Part shown: piece by piece, positions 6,696 to 12,050 of the stretch
How the letters are laid out: each line of letters begins with the position of its first letter
Numbering within the stretch: position 1 is the stretch's first letter
From: Acidobacteriota bacterium
Lineage (GTDB): Bacteria > Acidobacteriota > Terriglobia > UBA7540
Reading direction: 5' to 3'
DNA length: 12,050 nucleotides
NCBI GenBank assembly: GCA_021789565.1
Contig: JAJYJL010000105.1
Location: 1-12,050 of the forward strand
Notes under the pieces: model-generated
Told to the model about the DNA's origin: nothing
The model's database searches: none
Seen by the model: only the letters and a program-made list of their open reading frames with translations
Made by a program: the position numbers and the translations under genes

Positions 6696-7679
6696 ATGAT
6701 CTACCCTAAGACCCGCGTGGCAGCCTTGGTGATGACCATTGCTCTTGCCTTCAGCGGCTGCAGCCTTTTCAAGAGCTCCAGCGCTCCCAACGACGAGGCC
6801 ATTGTTTCCTCAATCCAGTCCAAGCTTTATCAGGACCCTGTTCTGAAAACCCGCGATATCCGTGTGGTTTCCCAGCAGGGGGTCGTTGTCCTTTCGGGCA
6901 ACGTGGATACCGATCAGGAAAAGTCCCAGGTTGAGCAATTTGCTCACAGCACGGACGGCGTCAAACAGGTGGTTGACGAGCTGGCGGTTAATTCTCCTGA
7001 CCAGCAAGCGTCACAGCCAGGAAGCCGGGGCGCCCGGCGCCGTTCTCGCTCGATGGCGGGGAATGCCCCTTCAGGGGAATCCTCTGCTCCAGCTCCTGTT
7101 GTGCAATCGCCACCAGGATCCTCGCAGCAGGCTTCAAACGCTCCGCCGCCTGCCCCTGCAGACGTGACCATTCCGGCGGGTACTATGATTACGGTGCGCC
7201 TGGTCGGTAGCGTTGACACGAGAGTTAACAAGGCCGGTGATGAAGTCGGAGCCACCGTGGATTCGCCCATCTCTGACAATGGCCAGATCGTCATCCCGCG
7301 ATATGCGAAGGCGCGTCTGCGGATTGTCGGCGAGCGCAACGCCGGCCATATTAAAGGGCAGTCCATGGTCGAACTCAAACTGGTCAGCCTCACGGTGAAC
7401 GGGCAAGCGTACAACGTCAATAGTGGGGTTTACCAGAGGGAGGCAAAAGGCTCCCGCGGCAAGCAGACGGCTGAACGGGCCGGTATCGGTGCGGCGGTGG
7501 GCGGCATTATCGGCGCCATCGCGGGTGGAGGCAAAGGCGCGGCGATCGGCGCGGGGGTTGGTGCAGGCGCAGGAACGGGCGTTCAAATGGCCACAAAAGC
7601 CCCGCCCGTTGTGATCCCATCTGAAACAAAGATAGATTTCACGTTGAACAGTCCGCTTACTGTGACGGTGAATCCGTAA
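6696..7679 (+). CDS. BON-domain lipoprotein with glycine zipper
   Basis: A 327-residue predicted lipoprotein with four parts. Residues 1-22 are a lipoprotein signal peptide (K5, R7, a hydrophobic stretch, then AFSGC with C22 as lipidated Cys). Residues about 32-98 form one BON domain: DEAIVSSIQSKLYQD, then the strands IRVVSQQGVVVLSGNV and a helix ending GVKQVVDEL, as in OsmY-like and secretin-associated proteins that bind lipid surfaces. Residues about 100-157 are a disordered linker with a basic patch RGARRRSR (111-118). Residues about 158-262 are a beta-rich domain starting IPAGTMITVRL, similar in style to surface modules in Acidobacteriota. Residues 263-297 are a glycine zipper (GxxxG repeats with Ala, Ile and Val) that could insert into or pack on a membrane, followed by a short beta tail. 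It probably sits at the outer membrane and contributes to envelope stability; this role is inferred. It is divergent from the GT2 operon. Confidence 0.85.
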   Translation: MIYPKTRVAALVMTIALAFSGCSLFKSSSAPNDEAIVSSIQSKLYQDPVLKTRDIRVVSQQGVVVLSGNVDTDQEKSQVEQFAHSTDGVKQVVDELAVNSPDQQASQPGSRGARRRSRSMAGNAPSGESSAPAPVVQSPPGSSQQASNAPPPAPADVTIPAGTMITVRLVGSVDTRVNKAGDEVGATVDSPISDNGQIVIPRYAKARLRIVGERNAGHIKGQSMVELKLVSLTVNGQAYNVNSGVYQREAKGSRGKQTAERAGIGAAVGGIIGAIAGGGKGAAIGAGVGAGAGTGVQMATKAPPVVIPSETKIDFTLNSPLTVTVNP

Positions 7680-7692
7680 CGTTTCAGGGGAG

Positions 7693-7757
7693 GGGGACGC
7701 CTCACACTCTCACCCGTAACTCTTTTCTTGCGGATGGGTTCATGTGCGAGCGTCCCC
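7693..7757. other. Inverted repeat between convergent genes
   Basis: GGGGACGC (7693-7700) is perfectly repeated in inverse as GCGTCCCC (7750-7757), with a 49-nt interval and a few more possible pairs inside. It fills the gap between the convergent BON lipoprotein and 2H phosphoesterase genes. There is no T-tract on either side, so it is at best a weak transcription-ending or mRNA-stabilising structure. Confidence 0.3.
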
Positions 7758-7789
7758 GTCCTGAAGCGTCCCATAGATGGCGCCGGGTC

Positions 7790-8317
7790 TCATTTTAGAT
7801 CAAACGTTTCGATACACTTCCACTGGCGCACGGGGCCATTGATCCGGTAAAGCGACATCTTGCGAACCTCAAACGCCTGGCCCGGAAACGGACGGAGACT
7901 TCCTGCAATTTCCTTCCTCCTGTCCGCTGGAAGTCTGCCGTATACAAGACTTACATGCGGGACGTACAGCTCGCATTGGCGGTCAAAGGCGCGGCACGCT
8001 GCCAGGCGGGCTTTCAGGATCGCCTTGCCCGGGCGCACGGTGACAATAATGCAGCGGAAGAATTCGTCCAGGTGGTCGATATCAGCCAGTTCAATCCGGA
8101 ACGGCCTGAGGCAGCAAGCCAGCCGCCTTGACCTTCGCAGCACCTTTCCTTCCAGCAGGCTGATCCGGCTCAGCAAGGTAATATGAGGTTGAAAACGTGG
8201 CGTGGAAAGTTGCTGACTGAGGCGTGAGATTTCACGGGCAAGATGGCTGAACATCGGCTGATCGGGCATCAGCCAGAGAGCGTAACCCTTTCCAATAGGA
8301 TCTGTGTCTGGAGGCAT
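7790..8317 (-). CDS. 2H phosphoesterase, cyclic phosphodiesterase (CPDase)-like
   Basis: A 175-residue cytoplasmic protein of the 2H phosphoesterase superfamily, which includes LigT/ThpR RNA ligases and cyclic phosphodiesterases that open 2',3'-cyclic or ADP-ribose 1'',2''-cyclic phosphates. Two H-x-T/S motifs are present with the expected surroundings: RFQPHITLLSR (H45, T47) and YVPHVSLVYG (H121, S123). The N-terminal GYALWLMPD and the FxPHxTLL / PHxSLxYG wording resemble the yeast and plant CPDase group more than LigT, whose second motif is usually part of a larger protein. The length also fits CPDase. The gene starts 18 bp after the exported-protein gene and is probably cotranscribed with it; GGGG 8 nt upstream is a weak ribosome binding site. 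A role in RNA or nucleotide cyclic-phosphate turnover is likely; the substrate is unknown. Confidence 0.85.
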   Translation of the reverse strand: MPPDTDPIGKGYALWLMPDQPMFSHLAREISRLSQQLSTPRFQPHITLLSRISLLEGKVLRRSRRLACCLRPFRIELADIDHLDEFFRCIIVTVRPGKAILKARLAACRAFDRQCELYVPHVSLVYGRLPADRRKEIAGSLRPFPGQAFEVRKMSLYRINGPVRQWKCIETFDLK

Positions 8318-8335
8318 TCATGGACCCCGGAAATT

Positions 8336-9100
8336 TCAGGGTTTACTCTTAGGGGCAGCCTTGCTGTTTGCGGCCTTCTTATCGGCGCGCCCTCCTCTGA
8401 AGTGCGGCAGGACATTCCGCATATACCTGGGCGAGGCGCCAGCCTTGTAATTCTTATATCCCAGTTCGTTCTGGCAACCGGCCAGATTCGTTTCCATCAT
8501 GGCAAAGATCTCATCGTGGTTACGCAGCAGGAACGAAAGATACGGTTTGAGAGCCTGGCGCAAGGTCAGCATGTCGTTCCAGGACTGGTTAAACTCCCCC
8601 TCCAGGCTTGGATTATTGTGCCGGGACAACAATACGGCGAGCCGTTCGAGGGGAGGCAGAACTTCACTGATCCCGGCATAGGTTTCAAAGCCCAGATATT
8701 CGCTGTCCACCCTCATGTCAAACTTCTGGCGGCTCACTTCCAGGGACGCAAGGCTGCGGCGCAGCGCGTCCAGATTGCTATTGAATCCAGGAAGTTCGGC
8801 CGCAGGCATTTTCATTTTTTCCGGATGAACCTGGGCCGCCAGGTCCTTGACACGCGCTTCCGCCTGCCACAGTTTTGCAAGCAACTGGTGGGTCTGAGTG
8901 GGTTCCATGTACCCCGGCTGATTGGCCATGGAACGCGGCGGCGCCTGCACTGCTTCAGGGACTTTGATCGTCTCCGTTTGAATCTGGTCCGATGGCACAG
9001 TCCCGACCGTGGGCTTCTTTTCCTGCGGCGCGGACGCCTGGGCGGCCAGCGTGCAGGGCATCAGAAGCCCTAAGGCAATCCATAGAGCAAAAAATCGCAT
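8336..9100 (-). CDS. Exported helical protein of unknown function
   Basis: A 254-residue secreted or periplasmic protein. The start at 9100 is chosen because GGGAG lies 5 nt upstream and the signal peptide begins at once (R2, a hydrophobic stretch at 3-18, likely cut in the LAAQASA segment near residue 20-24). C16 is not in a good lipobox (LMPC), so lipidation is unlikely. Residues about 25-65 are a disordered Pro/Glu/Thr linker. Residues about 68-215 look almost wholly alpha-helical, with regular Leu spacing and several charged helices such as LDALRRSLASLEVSR (110-124), suggesting a helical bundle. The tail (237-254) is highly basic, rich in Lys and Ala. No catalytic motif or known domain is recognised. 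The overlapping plus-strand open frame is rejected because it lacks such features. It probably shares a transcript with the 2H phosphoesterase gene. Confidence 0.75.
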   Translation of the reverse strand: MRFFALWIALGLLMPCTLAAQASAPQEKKPTVGTVPSDQIQTETIKVPEAVQAPPRSMANQPGYMEPTQTHQLLAKLWQAEARVKDLAAQVHPEKMKMPAAELPGFNSNLDALRRSLASLEVSRQKFDMRVDSEYLGFETYAGISEVLPPLERLAVLLSRHNNPSLEGEFNQSWNDMLTLRQALKPYLSFLLRNHDEIFAMMETNLAGCQNELGYKNYKAGASPRYMRNVLPHFRGGRADKKAANSKAAPKSKP

Positions 9101-9189
9101 GGCAACTCCCAATTGTGAACTTATGATTCCCAAAAAAACAGCATGGCAGGAGCGGCCGGGGTTCGTCCAGATGTTTTTGCGCGGGGGCC

Positions 9190-9218
9190 TTGACCCTGCC
9201 CCGGGTCAGCGACATAAT
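9190..9218 (+). promoter_or_regulatory. Near-consensus sigma-70-type promoter with embedded inverted repeat
   Basis: TTGACC (9190-9195) and CATAAT (9213-9218) each match the -35 and -10 consensus in five of six positions, with an ideal 17-bp spacer. Transcription would start at about 9225-9227, at or next to the ATG at 9227, so the message is probably leaderless; no Shine-Dalgarno is visible before the ATG. TGACCC (9191-9196) and GGGTCA (9203-9208), separated by 6 bp, form an inverted repeat covering the -35 and spacer and could bind a repressor. Confidence 0.6.
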
Positions 9219-9226
9219 CCTCAATC

Positions 9227-10171
9227 ATGAAACCTTTCCTCGTTTTCGCGGGAATTACTGCTGCGATCTTTCTTGCTGCCACGTCGGTCTTTTTGAAAGC
9301 CACACCAAAGGCAGATGCGGCTGTGAGCCGGCCTCCCATCCTGGGGATTGCCCACATTGCGCTCAGAGTGAAGGACGCGGAGGAGGCCCGCAATTTCTTT
9401 GGACACGTCCTGGGATTTGATGAGCTGCCTCTGGAAGAAACAGCAAAGGGCCGGATGCGTTACACCTATTTCAAGGTGAGCGACGACCAGTATATTGCAG
9501 TCTCGCCCACACTTTCATCCCCGACGGAAGAACGCCTGATTCACATTGCCTATCGCACCCCGGATGCGCGCGGCTTGCGCCGTTATCTGGCCAGCCGTGG
9601 CGTAGCTGTTCCCGCAAAGCTCCAGAAGGACGCCGAAGGCGATCTGAGCTTCAGCCTGAAAGACCCTGCCGGACACGAGGTCGAGTTTATCCAGTACCTG
9701 CCCGGCTCGGTTGAGAGCCGCAACTTTGGAAAGTTCATCTCTTCAACACGCACATCCCGGCAGATTATTCATGCGGGTGAGACGGTGGAAAACCGGAAGG
9801 CCGCAGACCATTTTTACGGCGGCATTTTGAGTTACCGCCTGATGTGGGCCGGCGGCATGACGGACACCCAAACGGACTGGGTTGACATGGTGGTGCCCAA
9901 CGGAAGCAATTGGCTGGAGTTTATGCTGAATGTCCATCATCCTTCCCCTCGCACGTTGGGCGTGATGGACCACTTCTCATTGGGCGTCAAGAACATCCAG
10001 CAGGCCTATCAAACCGTCACAGCGCGCGGGTATAAAGCCGACAAACCTCAGATCGGGCGCGACGGAAAATGGCAGCTCAATCTCTACGATCCGGACCTGA
10101 CGCGCGTCGAGTTTATGGAATTCAAGCCCGTGCAGAAGCCCTGCTGCTCGCCGATGCAAACCTTCAATTGA
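9227..10171 (+). CDS. Exported protein with two VOC (glyoxalase-fold) domains
   Basis: A 314-residue protein with an N-terminal signal peptide or anchor (hydrophobic residues 4-23 after K2, possible cleavage around ADAA at 29-32). Two tandem vicinal-oxygen-chelate modules follow. The first (about 38-158) starts IAHIALRVKDAEEARNF (H43), continues with LIHIAYR (H106) and ends DPAGHEVEFIQY (E153). The second (about 178-300) has H182, WLEFM (E231), DHFSLGV (H249) and DPDLTRVEFMEF (E295). VOC enzymes bind a divalent metal through such His/Glu residues and include glyoxalases, extradiol dioxygenases and epimerases; both halves keep candidate ligands. A secreted VOC protein is unusual because most are cytoplasmic. 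The C-terminus has a CC pair (306-307). The start is supported by the promoter and the immediate signal sequence. The reaction cannot be assigned from sequence. Confidence 0.88.
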   Translation: MKPFLVFAGITAAIFLAATSVFLKATPKADAAVSRPPILGIAHIALRVKDAEEARNFFGHVLGFDELPLEETAKGRMRYTYFKVSDDQYIAVSPTLSSPTEERLIHIAYRTPDARGLRRYLASRGVAVPAKLQKDAEGDLSFSLKDPAGHEVEFIQYLPGSVESRNFGKFISSTRTSRQIIHAGETVENRKAADHFYGGILSYRLMWAGGMTDTQTDWVDMVVPNGSNWLEFMLNVHHPSPRTLGVMDHFSLGVKNIQQAYQTVTARGYKADKPQIGRDGKWQLNLYDPDLTRVEFMEFKPVQKPCCSPMQTFN

Positions 10172-10198
10172 GGCGAACGACGGCCAGGCCTCCTTTTT
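10170..10198 (+). terminator. Possible weak intrinsic terminator after the VOC gene
   Basis: GAGGC (10170-10174) can pair with GCCTC (10188-10192) around a 13-nt loop, directly followed by CTTTTT (10193-10198). The stem is only 5 bp and overlaps the stop codon, so efficiency would be low. It lies in the 61-bp gap between the convergent VOC and lipase-maturation-factor genes. Confidence 0.3.
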
Positions 10199-10232
10199 CA
10201 TCGTTACCCTGAATCGATGTACGAGAACCGCG

Positions 10233-11837
10233 TTACTGCGGCGACGGCAATGGGGTGGGCCACTGCTTTACAAAAACCTGTCCGCTTGGGGATCGCTCCA
10301 TCACGGGGGCGTAAAGGCCCAGGAACGTCCGGTTCCACCACCTTCCGGTCTCGTGTTTAGTGGTGAAATCAGTGAACCAGTACTGCCAGACCACAGCGCG
10401 GACCTGCAACGGGGGCTTGCCCGGGAACGGATTGGAACGAAATAGCGAAAGCACGCTTGCATCGTTCTTCAACAGTAAGGTTTCTGCCTGCACCACCCAG
10501 GGGTTGTGCTCAAAGTCGCTGAGTGAGGCGAACCACAGGTTCCAGTCGAAGCGCGGCTGGTAAGGAGCGTAAATTCCCGGCGCCTCCGAGGGGTCCTGCG
10601 GCTTGTAGCGAAAAGGATAGGCGATCCATTGCTTGCCGTCGCGAGATCCCTGGAATTCGATCTCATATCGCTCTTTAGTCATGACGGCAAAAAGGCCGTA
10701 TTGATTAGCAATGCGAAACGGCTGCAGAACTTCCACGGGTTGCAAGGGCAGGGGAAGCGCCGGATTGAACATCAGGAGCAGAAGCACAGTTGTGGCATAA
10801 AAAATCCAGGTGAGAAAGACACCCGAGACCACCAGCCCCGCTGCCGATGCACGCGGCGGCGGCGCATCTGCCGGCGGGGTTTTCCAATCCAGAAACTTGG
10901 GCCGGGCAAATCTGCCCAGCCGCGAAGACTTCAGCCAGCGAAACCAGCCCTCGAAATAATGGTCATCGAGCAGCAGGAAGCCCAGCGAAAGAACAAGGTA
11001 ATTCAGAAAGGCGTAGTTGGCCGTCAGGAGAATTGCAATTTGGAACGGTGTCAGGATCAGGAAGCAGACCAGGCGGCTCCGGCGTGAAAACATGAATAGC
11101 CAGCAGATGGCGAGTTCAGCAATCAGCGTGAACAGCGCAAGGAATGTCTGAAAGGGATGGGGCAGTTGCTGCGCGTACCATCCGATCCACGTGGGCAGCG
11201 GAGCGTTCTGATAATACTGATCCATGGCCGTCAGGTGCTGCCATTGGGGATCGCGGCTGGCCAGCTTGGCGACCCCCGACTCAAAATAGATTCGAAACCA
11301 TTCCCACTGCAGCAGGAACAGGCTTGCGGGCGAAGGCGGGCAGGATTCCCCCAGCCCGGGACGAAATCCCGCCGGGGCAAAGAAAAGCGACAAAAAGCCG
11401 GCCGCCAGCAGCATGCCGTCGGATTGATAATCGGCAAAATTGCGGGCGGCTGCGATAAAGGAAAGGAACGCCACCAGGGCAATAGCAATGGTTCCACGCG
11501 GCCAGAAATTGAAAAAGAGCGCGACAGAGGCCAGCAGCCCGGCCCACACTAGAACGTGCAGGGCGAGCGTACCGCTTCCCAGCCAGAGGAGTGTGGGTGC
11601 CCACCAGTAACGCAGGATCCCAGCCTGGCCCGTGAGGATTGTGAAATAGTTCTGGGCGGGCAGAATTCCGTTTGGTCCCACCAGGCCCTCAATCTGGAAT
11701 GCCAATGAGTAAAAGGCGGAAAAGAAGATCAGGCCGAGGGCCCGGAGCAACAGCCAGCGTGGCCACAGATGGCCCGGCCCGCCCGGCTGTTCGGGGCCAA
11801 ATAGTTTGCGAAGAACAGATTTGAAGGGCAGATTCAT
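10233..11837 (-). CDS. Lipase maturation factor (LMF1) family membrane protein
   Basis: A 534-residue polytopic membrane protein. The start at 11837 is preferred over the longer frame from 11930 because AGGCGG lies 4 nt upstream and the extra 31 residues look like non-coding sequence. Residues about 25-355 contain roughly eight to ten transmembrane helices. Family-typical blocks include WFRIYFESGVAKL (180-192), DPQWQHLTAMDQYY (196-209) and PLPTWIGWY (213-221). Residues about 365-534 form a soluble domain with RYEIEFQGSRDGKQW (390-404), YPFRYKP (407-413) and PYQPRFDWNLWFASL (425-439), closely matching the conserved C-terminal region of vertebrate LMF1 and LMF2. LMF1 helps lipases fold in the endoplasmic reticulum; bacterial members have no established role. 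In a diderm it would sit in the inner membrane, with the C-terminal domain probably outside the cytoplasm. No lipase gene is seen nearby. Family firm; function open. Confidence 0.9.
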   Translation of the reverse strand: MNLPFKSVLRKLFGPEQPGGPGHLWPRWLLLRALGLIFFSAFYSLAFQIEGLVGPNGILPAQNYFTILTGQAGILRYWWAPTLLWLGSGTLALHVLVWAGLLASVALFFNFWPRGTIAIALVAFLSFIAAARNFADYQSDGMLLAAGFLSLFFAPAGFRPGLGESCPPSPASLFLLQWEWFRIYFESGVAKLASRDPQWQHLTAMDQYYQNAPLPTWIGWYAQQLPHPFQTFLALFTLIAELAICWLFMFSRRSRLVCFLILTPFQIAILLTANYAFLNYLVLSLGFLLLDDHYFEGWFRWLKSSRLGRFARPKFLDWKTPPADAPPPRASAAGLVVSGVFLTWIFYATTVLLLLMFNPALPLPLQPVEVLQPFRIANQYGLFAVMTKERYEIEFQGSRDGKQWIAYPFRYKPQDPSEAPGIYAPYQPRFDWNLWFASLSDFEHNPWVVQAETLLLKNDASVLSLFRSNPFPGKPPLQVRAVVWQYWFTDFTTKHETGRWWNRTFLGLYAPVMERSPSGQVFVKQWPTPLPSPQ

Positions 11838-11985
11838 TTGACCGCCTATTTTACAGGCAATAGTACCGTTCAGCGCCGTCTTTCTCCGGGAGGCGGCCGG
11901 ATTGCGGTGCGGGAAGGCCTCCGGCTGCAATGGGTGTGCGACATAGAAGTAACAATTCTCGCGTTCGTGTTTATTGTGGCCCCGG

Positions 11986-12010
11986 TCTTAGTGTATATGG
12001 TACACTAAGA
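11986..12010. promoter_or_regulatory. Perfect 25-bp palindrome, likely operator
   Basis: TCTTAGTGTA (11986-11995) is repeated exactly in inverse as TACACTAAGA (12001-12010) around TATGG. It overlaps a plausible -10 (TATATG at 11994-11999, 17 bp after a poor -35 TTATTG at 11971-11976) and the expected start of transcription, and lies 16 bp before the ATG of the next gene. This is the usual place for a repressor site, possibly self-regulation by the product of the downstream gene. There is no T-tract, and the ribosome binding site follows at once, so it is not a terminator. Confidence 0.6.
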
Positions 12011-12012
12011 GT

Positions 12013-12018
12013 AGGAGG
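12013..12018 (+). promoter_or_regulatory. Consensus ribosome binding site
   Basis: AGGAGG, a full anti-16S match, sits 8 nt before the ATG at 12027 and marks this as a genuine gene start. It is the strongest ribosome binding site in the window. Confidence 0.8.
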
Positions 12019-12026
12019 CCACCACT

Positions 12027-12050
12027 ATGTCGGAACCACTCGCGACTCTG
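12027..12050 (+). CDS. Start of a gene cut by the window edge (possible PadR-type regulator)
   Basis: Only the first eight codons are present (MSEPLATL). The perfect AGGAGG and the operator-like palindrome just upstream show that a real gene begins here. Short openings of this type, followed by a helix-turn-helix, occur in PadR-family repressors, which are abundant in Acidobacteriota and often bind palindromes in their own promoters. Eight residues cannot establish the family, so the PadR suggestion is a guess from context. Confidence 0.5.

Noticed and set aside
8243..9073. Plus-strand open frame of 276 codons
   Set aside because: It lies opposite the exported protein gene (8336-9100), which has a ribosome binding site and a signal peptide. 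The plus-strand product is rich in Arg, His, Gln and Gly with no domain pattern, as expected of an antisense shadow.
11848..11853. TAAAAT (minus strand) as the -10 of the LMF-family gene
   Set aside because: Transcription would begin within or beyond the ribosome binding site of the ATG at 11837, and no -35 is seen at the right distance.
11889..11922. Inverted repeat GGAGGC / GCCTCC upstream of the LMF-family gene
   Set aside because: The arms are 6 bp, 22 bp apart, in a GC-rich stretch where such matches are expected by chance.

Overview
The window looks like chromosomal DNA of a diderm bacterium with moderately high GC, most likely an Acidobacteriota member. The evidence is inferential: exported or lipidated proteins with long Pro/Ser- and Ala-rich linkers, a BON/glycine-zipper lipoprotein, a lipase-maturation-factor membrane protein, a possible PadR-type regulator at the right edge and repeated use of TTG starts. 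No rRNA, tRNA, CRISPR array, insertion sequence or phage gene is visible. It reads as ordinary chromosome, with one biosynthetic operon and several poorly understood envelope genes.

Layout. Positions 2-292 (+) hold the 3' part of an HNH nuclease gene, cut by the window edge. Positions 465-1010 (+) encode a small proline-rich lipoprotein read from a TTG codon just downstream of an extended -10 box. Positions 6414 down to 1090 (-) form a compact four-gene run: a GT2 polyprenyl-phosphate glycosyltransferase, an ArnT-like GT39/GT83 membrane glycosyltransferase, a complete glutamine-dependent asparagine synthetase (AsnB type) and a transglutaminase-like protein. Positions 6696-7679 (+) encode a BON-domain lipoprotein with a glycine zipper, preceded by a strong hairpin in its leader. 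Positions 9100-7790 (-) carry an exported helical protein of unknown function and then a 2H phosphoesterase of the cyclic phosphodiesterase type. Positions 9227-10171 (+) encode an exported protein with two VOC domains, behind a near-consensus promoter that contains an inverted repeat and probably makes a leaderless mRNA. Positions 11837-10233 (-) encode a lipase maturation factor family membrane protein. At 12027 (+) a new gene begins, just after a perfect 25-bp palindrome that looks like an operator.

How the genes may work together. In the four-gene operon the GT2 enzyme would make a lipid-linked sugar on the cytoplasmic face and the ArnT-like enzyme would transfer it outside the membrane to an envelope acceptor. 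AsnB would supply an amide, either as asparagine or on a sugar or peptide substrate. The transglutaminase-like protein has a plausible Cys-His-Asp triad. AsnB plus a transglutaminase-like protein recalls the cyclase/protease pair of lasso-peptide clusters, but no precursor or RRE gene is visible and the AsnB has an intact glutaminase, so a role in envelope glycoconjugates is the simpler reading. No intergenic stretch exceeds 300 bases; the largest (6415-6695, 281 bp) holds the leader hairpin and the divergent start regions of the GT2 operon and the BON lipoprotein.
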